Positions 10,795-20,835 of a stretch of 45,830 bases of DNA are shown piece by piece. Position numbers and translations under genes: made by a program. Source of the stretch: Gamarada debralockiae (Eukaryota > Ascomycota > Leotiomycetes > Helotiales > Hyphodiscaceae); assembly GCA_002803225.1 (NCBI GenBank), contig NXFV01000716.1, positions 1-45,830 on the forward strand. Direction: 5' to 3'. Below the pieces are notes generated by a model. It was not told the origin of the DNA and did no database searches. It saw nothing but the letters and a program-made list of their open reading frames with translations. The first letter of the stretch is position 1. Every line of letters begins with the position of its first letter.

Positions 10795-11605
10795 TTGATC
10801 ACTCACCTGATCAAGTTCCTTTACCTCATTTTTGCTCAGCCTCCGCCACAGCGCCTCTAAATTCTACTTTGCTCGCTCTACCTTTCTGAGCCCCAGATTT
10901 GATATTACACCTTTGGTGAGGTCTTAATTCGGAGCAATGACACTCATGCTTATGTCTCTTTTTGTAGAAATGGCTCGCAATATGAGCATCGTTGGCCCAA
11001 TGAGCTTGCTGAAGCTGTACATTTTGGGTGGTGGGCCTTCTGCGGAGTCCGTCCATACTTTCCAGCGAGACACCTTGACCCAGCGACGAATATGATTAGA
11101 ACACAATGCTACGGTATCGGCCGGCTTTACTGAGTTTATGAGTCTCCGGGTATCGCCTTAAGAGACTGAAGTTGCAGTGGTTGCTGGCCAGGGAATGTCA
11201 TCTGGGCCTAACGCGTCCGACATCTCCAGCAACTTCCCCTGGATATAATTCGCGGCTCCAACAGTTGCCGTCAGTGCCAAGGAGACCCACTCCGCCAAGC
11301 TCTTCGCGGCCTGATCGACTGACAGAGGAAGAATGGGCCCATGAACGAGGTAGACATCAACATAATCCAGCCGAAGTCTTTTCAGACATTCTCTGACAGT
11401 TTGGCTGGTGCTTTGGACGGCGATATGGACTTGTTGCGTTGGGTACATCGTACCAATTTGTATGAATGATGAATTCCTCTCGTGGCAGGCCCTGCACAAG
11501 ATCCGCGCAGATGCGCTCACTCTCACCACTTTCGCATGCTTGTGGGGTAGGCGAATTGCTTACAATGCAATACAATCCTGCTTCCTCCCTCCGCAGTTCT
11601 CTTCA
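10795..11605 (-). pseudogene. Aldo-keto reductase pseudogene
   Basis: The minus strand shows an ordered series of aldo-keto reductase segments in different frames: ESERICADLVQGLPREEF and WYDVPNAT; then LKRLRLDYVDVYLVHGPI with QAAKSLAEWV and VGAANYIQGKLLEMSDAL; then NHCNFSLLRRYPETHKL and SYSSLGQG; then AEGPPPKMYSFS; and finally DLTKGVISNLGLRKVE and NLEALWRRLSKNEVKELDQ. The enzyme family reduces aldehydes or ketones with NADPH. At least three or four frameshifts and three in-frame stops (before SYSS, after APN, before NLEAL) separate these parts. The N-terminal barrel start is not recognisable beyond about 11605. Not translatable; a decayed copy. Confidence 0.85.
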
Positions 11606-11978
11606 ACTACATCCTACCAGCGGTAAGCAATATCCGACGCCATCAAAAGGGACCACCGACAACTCGAGCGCTATTTCACGAACATCGATGATGCCGTCAA
11701 CGAAGATATAGCGACGCGCTGGCAAAACCAGTTCTGCTGGGAACCTGCCCCACACGCCGTTGGCAAGGAACTGGTAGTTTACTTCGTAAGCCTGTTTCGA
11801 GAAGAAATCGAAGAAGTTGGGGAAGACTACTGCCGATAAAGATCGAGATCAGCATTATGCAGTAAGAGCTTTTGCTGTAGTGCGCTCTCGGAACAGAAAC
11901 TAAACGCGAGCACAAATCAAAGCCGAACTCTACGGCTTCTAACAATGCCCAGCCTCAAGCCCTTACTTTATCTCACAC
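11606..11978. other. Gap between the reductase pseudogene and a small gene
   Basis: May include unrecognisable 5' parts of the aldo-keto reductase pseudogene (minus strand) and the promoter of the small gene at 11979. Nothing else supported. Confidence 0.35.
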
Positions 11979-12454
11979 ATGGAATCTCCGATACCTAGTC
12001 TCTCTGTTCACAGTCGAGAGGAACAAACGGAAGATTTACCCGCTCTTGATAGAGCTCTCACTGCCTGGGAGGCCGAGACTCTAGCGAAGCCTTTCCACAG
12101 AACGAAGAAATCTTCTCCCACTCGAGGCCACCCAGATATGCCTGAGAAGCCGCTGCTTGAGACAGCCACTGGGTTTCTGGCTACTCTAATTGATTGTCTT
12201 GGGAATATACTCTGGAGGTTTCCGGACGAGAGTATTGATCCACCTTCGAGAGTGAGGACTGGCTTTGAAATTGGTCCTCCTCGTTGAAGGTGTACGTTGT
12301 GAGTCGGTACGGGGAAATTTTTAAATCATGTAATATAGCTGAAGAGTATAATTTGAAAGCGCAAGAACTCTTGAGAAATGGCAAGTTTGATGATGCCGAG
12401 GAGCTACACGCTCTCCAAAGGGCTCAATTGAGATTGGTAATTGACGATGATTAG
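11979..12454 (+). CDS. Small hypothetical protein, probably 2 exons
   Basis: ATG at 11979 in a good context (CACACATGG) opens a frame through about 12273. A second coding-like piece 12339-12454 (EEYNLKAQELLRNGKF, then EELHALQRAQLRLVIDDD and a stop) follows an acceptor TAATATAG. Both candidate donors, GTATTG at 12232 and the weak GTCCTC at 12274, keep the frame, so the exact join is open (about 122 or 136 aa). The C-terminal helix is charged and amphipathic. There are no known domain, signal peptide or membrane segment. The function is unknown and gene status is moderately supported by the way the second exon reads. Confidence 0.45.
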
Positions 12455-12918
12455 CTTAAAGGTGGACCGTCCACGGACTCTCCAACCGTCGCCCCCCTGG
12501 AACCATGAACTTCCACAACCTCGGATTGTCAATTCATTAATTTTTGACTCTTCAAGCCTAGAATCACCGTCATTGCTTGTCCAAATTTAGACAAGCGTTA
12601 AGGGTGCATTGCTTATTAACGGTCATGCGGGCTGCGGGCCCGCCAGAGATGCCAAAGCCGCCGCAAGCACGCAGGGCGGCCTGCGCCTCATTCCCTATCT
12701 CCGAGGCAATCACGGCACAATGAGCATTCGAAATGCAGAACCTTGAAGCAGGTTTGAAGAACGGAATGAAGATTTCAAAGCGATTTGGAAAGCATATAAT
12801 GCATTGGATTTCTCTGGGAAGGAAAGTTCATCAGTTTAATCAACTCTCACTTACTACCTTTAAAGCAACCACAAAATTTTAGTATAATCTCTCACACATT
12901 AATCAGTCATTCTTCAAA
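12455..12918. other. Upstream region of the SDR reductase
   Basis: No gene. GC-rich in the middle (about 12625-12690), then AT-rich toward 12919 with a pyrimidine-rich leader; presumably the promoter of the reductase gene. A TATA-like stretch lies near 12796. Confidence 0.4.
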
Positions 12919-14098
12919 ATGTCTGCAAATCTTGTTCTTGTAAGTACCAGTTCCCAAATGCTTGAAAATGCCTAACATATTTCCAGATCACAGGTGCAAC
13001 TGGCCATCTTGGCTTTCGCGTCCTGGTCGAAGCTCTCGAAGCAGGCTATCACGTCAGAGCTCCGGTTCGACGTACTGAGCAGATAGCAACAATCAAAGCT
13101 GCGCCATCTGTCCAAAGCTACCTTAGTAAACTTGAACTTGTCGTTGTTCCAGACATCAGCGCAGCTGGTGCGTATGACGAGGCACTACAAGGAGTAACTT
13201 ATGTCATCCATGTCGCTGCACCTCTTGCGAAACCAGTATGTATCCCACCTAATCCTAACTTCTAGGCGTAGACTGATGCTGTTGAAGACTGATAATTATG
13301 AACGTGATATCATCGAACCTTCCGTGACTGGAACAACAGGAATTCTCACCTCCGCTCTGAAAATGCCGACTATCAAGCGCTTCGTTATCACCTCCTCTCT
13401 AAATGCACTCATTCCATGGGAACAGATTGCTCTGACGGAGTCAGACAAAGTGTGGACTGGTGAGCCCCCAAAACTTTCAACAAAATGAGATCTCAGCTGA
13501 TACAAAGTTTCCAGGCCAAGACACGACCGCCAGGCCCCAAGGACCATACAACCACCACTTCGAAGCATACTCAGCCTCCAAGGTCCTTGCCCTCCATGCC
13601 ACCGAAGCATTCATAGCGGCCAAGAAGCCGTCTTTCGACGTAATCAATATTATGCCAACTTTCATCATCGGAAAGAACGAGCTTATCACAGATCTGAAGG
13701 ACATCGAAAGCGGCACCAACGCATTTGCTCTCATTCCAATCCTTGGTTACAAGAATCCACCCAGTCCTGGCGTCACAGTCTATCTCAACGATGTTGCAAA
13801 AATCCATGTCCTTGCTCTTGATCCCAAGATCTTGAAGCAGGGCTCCTTTGAGAATTTCATGATATCGTCTGGAGGCGTTAATGGTACAAATTTCGACGAT
13901 GCACTCGAGATCGTCAAGAAGAACTTCCCCAAGCAGGTGAAGGCTGGATTCTTCCCACTCGGTGGAACGCAGCCGGCGAAGAAACTTCGAGTGAGCTCTG
14001 AGAGGACTGAGAAGGTGTTTGGCATCAAGCTTGCTGGGTTTGAGACTCAGGTCAACAGTGTCGTGCAGCATTACATTGATCTGGCGACGACGGCCTAA
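12919..14098 (+). CDS. NAD(P)-dependent reductase, extended SDR / dihydroflavonol-reductase type, 4 exons
   Basis: Predicted 341-aa cytosolic oxidoreductase of the Gre2/ketoreductase class, reducing carbonyls with NADPH. Exons 12919-12939, 12987-13235, 13288-13459, 13515-14098, all with GT-AG introns of 46-55 nt and matching phases. The first exon encodes only MSANLVL; splicing completes the Rossmann motif ITGATGHLG (GxxGxxG, residues 10-16). The catalytic Y-x3-K is YSASK (Tyr166, Lys170), preceded by VITSSLNAL with the catalytic Ser region. A typical VTVYLNDVAKIHVLAL segment follows near the C-terminal part. The gene looks intact. It is followed closely by the tail-to-tail GMC pseudogene. 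The substrate cannot be told. Confidence 0.93.
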
Positions 14099-14156
14099 CG
14101 TGCCTCGGACTATGAGTACACTTTTACTTACATCCATGAATTTTTTGTATTATAGA

Positions 14157-15295
14157 TCATGTTAAAAGTTCCATTTGTGCAAGACGTAGATTGGTGTTGA
14201 AAGAGACACTGACAATTGGGTGAACTTTGCTCTCGGTTCGAACTGGAAGGTTAATCCAGTCTTTCTGATCCGGAAGAGTGATGTTGGTTGTTCCGTTCTG
14301 CACAATCTCGATTTGAGCAGTGGGGCCAATGCCAGAGTTGATAAGCAGACGAGGAGTAGTCATTGATCCAGCAGCGAGCACAACACGAACTATGGGAGCA
14401 AGTACTGATGATAGATCGCGCGTCGGTGTTCGCATCCTCGACTTCGACTCTAGTGATCTTCGAGCCCGTGCGACAACGCGAAGTACATTTGAGGACATCT
14501 GCAAACTGAACCCGCTCTTCTCTTCAGCAAGAGGAAGATAAGTGCGGACTGGACCAGTACAGAAGCCATCCTTGATGTCCTAGGGAGGATGGCTGAAACC
14601 TTTGGTCTTCGAGTCCGGGTCCTCAATGGGGTCGACGTTGGTGAAGTTTTGGGTTGTCAAGAAAGAGCTCAAAATTTCGTACTCGGCTGCATCTACCACT
14701 TGCCATCCATACTTGGGGCAATAGCACCGGGATTGCGGCTCTAGAGAGCAGCAGCCCAAGACTCCATGTCGGCCTACTTTCATCTCTGGGGCCAACGGTC
14801 ATCGAAGTCGTGTTCCGGAGGATGCACAAACTCCATTGCGTTAATGATTACACCCTGTTCGATAGTAAAGCTCGGACACTCCTATACACGTCATGTGGGA
14901 TCCTCCCAGCCCACCAAGCAAACACCCCGCATCTACAGGTACGTCAGGACAAGTATGCGAGAATCCACCTGCAAAGTTCTCAGAGTTCTGACTCGGCACA
15001 TCGTACGGAGTCAGGCCGTTGGTGTCCCATGATGTTGTTGCATTGCCACAGTGGAAGCAAAACTCAGTCCTCCACGCTCGAGGAGAAGGACTTTGTAGTC
15101 CTGCTCTACGAGCGTTGTGCGACAATTATACCTGCTGGCCCTCCACCAACAATAATGTAGTCCCAGTCGGAGCTTCTAGACGCATTCGAAACGCTCTTCA
15201 CTGGTGCGTGGCTATATCAGAGGTTTTGCGATGGCATTGCAGCCACTGCTGCGAGGAGTGCTGAGAAGGTCGCAATGGTCTTGGGAATCACTTTG
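14157..15295 (-). pseudogene. GMC flavin oxidoreductase pseudogene, C-terminus missing
   Basis: The minus strand from about 15295 carries a possible signal peptide (TIATFSALLAAVAAM) and, after a TGA, the FAD-binding start SDWDYIIVGGGPAG. Further on in other frames are EQDYKVLLLERGG, PYDVPSQNSENFAGGF with DVPVDAGCLLGG, a TWNS-like piece, and near the end VVLAAGSMTTPRLLINSGIG with ITLPDQKDWINLPV. The order is that of secreted GMC oxidases related to the flavin domain of cellobiose dehydrogenase. Several frameshifts and stops interrupt it. After about 14157 the C-terminal domain with the catalytic His is absent; the neighbouring reductase ends at 14098, so the tail was deleted. Not functional. 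Confidence 0.85.
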
Positions 15296-16320
15296 AAAGG
15301 AATATGGGTGATCTAGGACGAATGATGGTAGATATGATGTTGAAGGATGTGCTTAAAATAAGGAATGATGCAAAAGAATGTTGTGAAAATGCAGTACAAA
15401 CGGCACACAGAGCAATCAAAGGAATAACGGGGCTGATGATGTTCTATTATGCTCCACCTGCATGAGCCACATCAGGCCATCTCAAGTCGCAAAAGCTTGA
15501 AAAGTGGGCAATTCTATCTAGAAAGGAACGACAGTGGATTATTGCTACATCGCACCCTGGGAGACGACAGATGAAGGAATTGGCAGGAGGGATCCGAGAG
15601 CTTTCTGTAAGTATCATGAAGCAGAAAATTTGGAAGACAAGATCTTGTCAGAGGAGGTCCTTAGTCTTTATTTCGACTTAAATCCTCCTAAGTTCACTCG
15701 GAAATCTCGGCGGCAGATGTTTATCCGCCTGATTGGCTGCTCCTTTCCTCTCTCCGTCCCTTTCCCATAAACAGAAACCCAGACTTCAGGGCTTCTAAAA
15801 ATTATTAGATCGATTGATAAGATCCTTGGTTTCTTGTCAGATTTGACTTTCCGAGGTTAGGCCTGAATGCCATGAAAAAAGCCGAAATTTCGGTCCCACA
15901 AAACACGATGCAGCGGCGATCTATTCGGCAACTCTCAACTTTAATCTTAAGAAGTTAATCAGACGAAAATCGGGATGCTTGGATAATGCGATGCCCGGGT
16001 ATGACATCATTTTCGGCACTCGCCTGATCTGAAGACTTTCGCTTCAAGTACTGTACTTCGTTGTCACGTGAGGGGGGCGAAATTGAAGTCTGAACATGCT
16101 GACAAGACTTGCACCGTTCAAAAAAATAAAAATAAAAATAAAAGTAAAAGAGAGAAAAGTCTCAAAGGGTTTGGGGGCAACTTACCCATTCTCTCACATC
16201 AAGAACTGCTCTCGTATTCATATCGTAAGTTTGATTTTGTTGTTTTGACGTCTCCCCGGTGTCACGGAATTGTACTCAGCCCCATGAAGCTCCTGGGATA
16301 TCCTTCTTTCCCCTCCCTCC
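15296..16320. other. Gap with an A-rich simple repeat
   Basis: No supported gene. An A-rich microsatellite of AAAAAT-like units lies at about 16120-16160. Confidence 0.45.
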
Positions 16321-17438
16321 TCACTTCTTCACACCTGCAAACCCAGCAATCCACTCAATAGGAGGCCGAACGATCTTCACATCAACCTCACCTCCTGGAT
16401 CAGCCCAGACATCAAAAGCATGTCCCACCCCAGGTACTACAACAGCCCGACTCTCAATTCCCCTCTTCTTCAGCGCCGCATCAAACTCCGTCACATGCGA
16501 GGTTTCAAACACCTCATCCTCTGTCCCTAACACCATATAAACAGGCGGATATCTCACTTTCCCACTCTCAAGAAGATGCAACGGACTGATATCCTCCACA
16601 TCTCCTTGGCTCACACTCCCCTTCCCTGGTAAGGCAAGCTCGCCTTGCTCGTCCTTGCGTAATCCTTGAAGGAGAAGCTCGGCAACAACTTCCCCTTTGA
16701 AGGTATGGAGCGCCATTAGAGCGCGAGGTTTGAAGAAATCAACTGCAGAAACAGGAGCAGGGATTGCGGTGGGTGGCGAGGAAAAATCTGTTGCGAGGGC
16801 GAAAATCTGTGGTGTTGCTGGGGGGATGGGGAACTTGGAGAGGGCGCCGCGGTTGAGGTAGGGGGGTTGAAGCATGTTGGTTGGTCCGTAGAGGGGAAAG
16901 AATTACGAGAGGGGGTTCGGTGAAGAGTTTCGGCTGTGGGAGGTATTAGCCGATTTGTCAATGGTGTTCAGCGTATACTGATGGTGTTGGTGAATGAAAA
17001 GAATGGGGGGAGCAGTACCGTTAAGAGCGCCAAATGAGCACCCGCTGAAGCTCCCACTACAACGATTTTCGCAGAATCTACTTCAACACCCTTTTCCTTG
17101 ACCTCAAGAGGGAGCTTCTTCCGCAGCCGAGGCTCGACATCCCGAATATCTTCAAGTTGTCCCGATAATGGCGTTTTAGAGAGAAGACGGTAGACTGTTG
17201 ATGCTACTATGAAGCCTAATGAGAGGAAATTGTGAAATAAAGGCCTAGAATAATCGAACCTGTCGCTTCCTGTCCAGCCGCCCCCATGGATGAACAGCAT
17301 GTTTGGGAGGGGGTTTTTCGGGACAGACGATGGGAGATAAATTTCGATTGGGACGGATGTCTCGTTGATTGTTTTGTATGAACATGATTTGGACACAGGA
17401 AGGGCGGCTGGTCTGATAGGGAATTTGAAATCCGCCAT
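16321..17438 (-). CDS. Alpha/beta-hydrolase esterase/lipase, 2 exons, with a one-base frameshift
   Basis: Alpha/beta-hydrolase of the hormone-sensitive-lipase/arylacetamide-deacetylase type, hydrolysing short acyl esters. Exon 1 17438-17019 (140 codons), intron 17018-16934 (donor GTACTG, acceptor CACAG), exon 2 16933-16321. Visible: oxyanion hole HGGGW at residues 51-55, nucleophile elbow GASAG with Ser131, the acid loop VLGTEDEVFE and the catalytic His in GVGHAFD. In exon 2 the frame changes inside a run of four G (16893-16896, plus strand): PPLVILS lies in one frame and LYGPTNMLQPPYLNRG in the next. With three G instead of four the reading would be continuous. So this is either a sequencing error or a recent inactivation. 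A short alternative intron (GTAATT...CCAAG) would restore frame but remove the conserved YGPTN segment. Confidence 0.75.
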
Positions 17439-17843
17439 TATTGCTTGGAGAGTGTAGCTCGACGGAGTTGGAGCCAGACTTTCGCATGGGGGATCAGGCG
17501 AGGTTTAAACGATGAAGACAGTGAGGTGCGGAGAACTAGTAAGCAAATAAGCCCAGATAATCAGTTAGACCTCACTGCGTGCTGTTCCAAACGTTCCTGC
17601 ATAGGAGTATGCATTGGGTACCCTTGCCATTAGGCCAGCAGGCGTTACCGGCTTAGACGGCAGGGCAGACCATTGGTCTAAAGGCCACTCCCGAACTGCC
17701 GAAACACCCCTCACAGCGTGTCCGACCGTTTTGGCGAGTCCAGCTGGTCCTCCTGGTAGTCGTGTACGTCGTGCATTTGCCATCACATGTCACAAGAGCT
17801 TCCGCGCCATTCAGATCTGTCGATTCCGAAAAGGATGCAAGCC
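17439..17843. other. Promoter side of the esterase, 3' flank of the regulator
   Basis: About 400 bases between the esterase start (17438, minus) and the stop of the Zn2Cys6 gene (17844, minus). GC-rich, with no supported coding sequence. It should hold the esterase promoter. Confidence 0.4.
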
Positions 17844-20255
17844 TCAGTTCCAAAGCATGTCGGGGAATAACGACGTAAAGTCCCACGTCCGATCGGGAAC
17901 AAAAGACGAAGGCTCATGTCCTACAAAGCCTTGAATATCTGATATCGTCCTATTTCTTGATCTCGCATTGGAGACTGCCGAGCCTTGCGAAAGGTTGTTG
18001 CTGTCGAGCTGCGATTGCCTCGCCTCCGGATTCCTAACTTTCTCCAGCAATAACAAAATAGATCGTCCGTACACAGCAGGCGCATGTTTCGGGTCCATCG
18101 CCAACTCTGTCATCAGCTCCGCCGCCTCAGCTACCGTTTTGAGGTATTCATCACTATAAGGGATCGCAGGTCCGAATGCCTGAAAGGCTTGCAGGATGAA
18201 GAATGCACCGAAGGAGAGCATAACGAATCCAAAATCACAGAGGTACCGTAAGCGGTCCTTGCTGGCTGGGCCGAGATCCAGTGCCCATACGAGAACTTGA
18301 GATGCAGTTTCTACGCATTTCGCGATGGCTTCTTTCTGGACCGGTAAAAGGTCTGCTGGTCCATCTGCGCTCACGTTGAGAGGCCGAATGGAGTACGTGG
18401 TGATGCAGAATTGTGTGAAGCGGATGTGAAAGTCGAGGCCAGGTCCAGAATGATTCCCTGCGCGTGCCACAAGAAGGTTAGTCTCTAGCAATGTGGTGTT
18501 CAAGAGCCAAAGTTCCAGCCTTTCTTACCTGAAGCTATGAAAACACTCCAGCTGTGAGTCCATCGATTGAGCGCTGCTTGAATCTCATCTAAAGTGTCTC
18601 TATTCGATGGGTCTGTATTTACACGAGGCTCGGGTTGGCACCACCACTCCCCAAGTTCTGTTTCCTGTATGCTGGCCTGCTAAATTCAGCGATGGTTCAA
18701 ATGACGTGGATGGAATATGGGAATTACCTGCTCCCAGGACAGACAAAGTTCAACCTCTCCAAGAAGCTGAGAAATTCGGACATTCATTCCAATTTGATTG
18801 AGCAACTTTGACGCAGCTTTGATACTGGCATCTGCTCGAATACTAGGCGGTGTCCGGGTTGCGAGGGAGCCACTTCGTATTTTGTTAGATTCTAGAAAGA
18901 AGGTGAGTGTTGCAGGACATACTGATGTGACATGGTATAAAGCCATAACCAATACGTGTACATTTTATAGCAATAGGACGTCGAAATATGAGGCTCCTGA
19001 GCAGCCACAGCAGCTCGCAGCCCTTCAATAGACCGGTGGAGGAAGAGTTGTATAGCGTGTGCTTCGGTGAAAGCCTTGATACGCCAATACAACAAATCTT
19101 TAGAGGGCGACGGAGATCCTTCGATCGCCGTTGGGACAGCTTGAGCATATGCATAAAGGACGATTAATCCCTGGAGTAGTGCCAATGAATGCGACGCTGT
19201 AGACTTCTGAGTCTCAGAAGTACCGAGCAAAAGATCCGAGACGGGCCGGAACAACTTGTCTCTGATAGCACTTCCGCCTGGTACGAATCGTGCTGTGACA
19301 TAGCAAACGCATTGAACCAACGCACTTCGCTCTATCAGCATGGTCGAGATGTCTTCGAAGTCTTCTGGGCCAAGAATTGGTATGAAGCCCAATATTCTCT
19401 CTTGAAATCTAGTAGGAGGTCAGCGAGTTTTTCCTCAGCAGAAAGACACACACATTTCAACTAATTGCTCCATATCCCTTTCTGATACCGGTTGGTCAAG
19501 CCCATCTCCGGCTCCCAGGATGTGGCCGTCGGTTCTTCGCTGCTTCAAAGGCGGTTGTTGGTTATCTGATATGTTGCTATTGTTGGACACTGAACGAGTT
19601 TCATTGACAGCGGTGGCGAGTGGTGAGGCGGAGTAGACGGATGGTAATTCAGAAGACTTCTTTGCACCTCCTGTTGAAGACTCCGAGGTGATGGGGGTCC
19701 AAGAAGGTGCATTATATGAATTTGGAAAGAGGCCGTGGTTGTATGGGCGGACTTGATCATCGGTGCGTTGGCTGTTGACAGCTGCAACATCTCCCACTCT
19801 AGCAGAAAAGTTTGGCACGTGATCCGCTGTCTCCTGAATCTGCTGAGGTTGTGACCTCGGGCGCCGTCGGGGTTGAGATGGCAGGATTTGACCTGGCTGT
19901 GGAAACTCGCATTGTCGGCCAGCCTTGAGACACCGAGCACATGAAGAGCCGGTCTCCACAACACATTTCATCTATTCCATTCATCAGCCATGCACGTGAC
20001 TCAAAGTTCCCATCCGAAAAGATAAATGTGACGTACCTTCAGCCTACGGCAGCTAAGACAAGCTCGGGGTGCGAACGTCCTGGGCTGGTCCTCTTTACTC
20101 GTGGCCGGTGTTGTTCCTTCCGCCATTACGTTGACCTGGTTTGGGCTGCCGGCGGGGTTGCTGAGCATCGACATGTTGCTGGCCTCGCTGCTGTCTACCA
20201 CGAAGGCCTGGTCAGGGCTGGCAGCCGGGTTGGTAGACGTGCTCCATTGAGCCAT
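17844..20255 (-). CDS. Zn2Cys6 transcription factor, 6 exons
   Basis: Predicted 719-aa nuclear regulator. Exons on the minus strand: 20255-20037, 19971-19454, 19408-18923, 18872-18728, 18679-18529, 18484-17844; introns 44-65 nt, all phases consistent. The first intron splits the zinc cluster: CLSCRRLK ends exon 1 and MKC begins exon 2. The full cluster is C66-x2-C69-x6-C76-x7-C84-x2-C87-x6-C94, the usual GAL4 class. After it comes a Ser/Gln-rich linker, then the helical middle-homology region (FIPILGPEDFEDIS, FVPGGSAIRDKLF, ASHSLALLQGLIVLYAYAQ, TPPSIRADASIKAASKLL). The C-terminal exon is helical without a known motif. Intron 3 uses acceptor GAAG after a CTAAC branch point, needed to keep the frame. 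The gene lies directly downstream of a DHA1-type MFS gene on the same strand, which it may control. Confidence 0.88.
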
Positions 20256-20835
20256 AGTAGTATTAATAATGTTTGGACGTTAAAGTTCAATGGCGTCTGG
20301 ACTTATCGAATCGGCTTGAGGCCGGAAGCTGGTGCGACGGTGAGGTCCGGAAGGGCGGATGGGGAATTTTAGAGCTCCGGTAGGATACAGTGGTCCGAGG
20401 CAGGCTGTTGCCGGTGAAAGTACTAGATTATTAAAGAGTGTATGCAAATGACCGCAGGATATCTGATTCACATTACAGTTATGAGGCTGGAGAGACGTCG
20501 AGTGAGGAGTCCTCATCGCTTGAGCCGGGGCTAGCTGGCACATAGCCGGGCCAGAAATGGCCCGAGGCAACGAGGTTGCCCACGCGGCCGGTGAGATTAT
20601 AAAAGATCAACTTCGCTGCTGTGAGATAAAGAGAAGTATTGATTGTTCATGAATAGATGGTCATAATATTGAATACATGTCAAACTAACTGGTATCGTCG
20701 CTCAAAATCCAAATGCTCGCTCAGTAGTATTCCAGATCTCTTATATCATTACACATCTTGTTTCCATGACCGTGGCGGAAACATGCACCCAGCGCACTTC
20801 AATCCCAAAGTAAACTCCATCCCAAAACTCACGAT
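20256..20835. other. Promoter region of the Zn2Cys6 regulator
   Basis: 580 bases between the MFS stop (20836) and the regulator start (20255), both minus strand. No coding signal. It contains a CGG-rich patch near 20336-20375 that could be a zinc-cluster binding region, but no clear inverted triplet. Confidence 0.35.

Noticed and set aside
16120..16160. A-rich AAAAAT microsatellite
   Set aside because: Simple low-complexity repeat, ordinary in fungal intergenic DNA.
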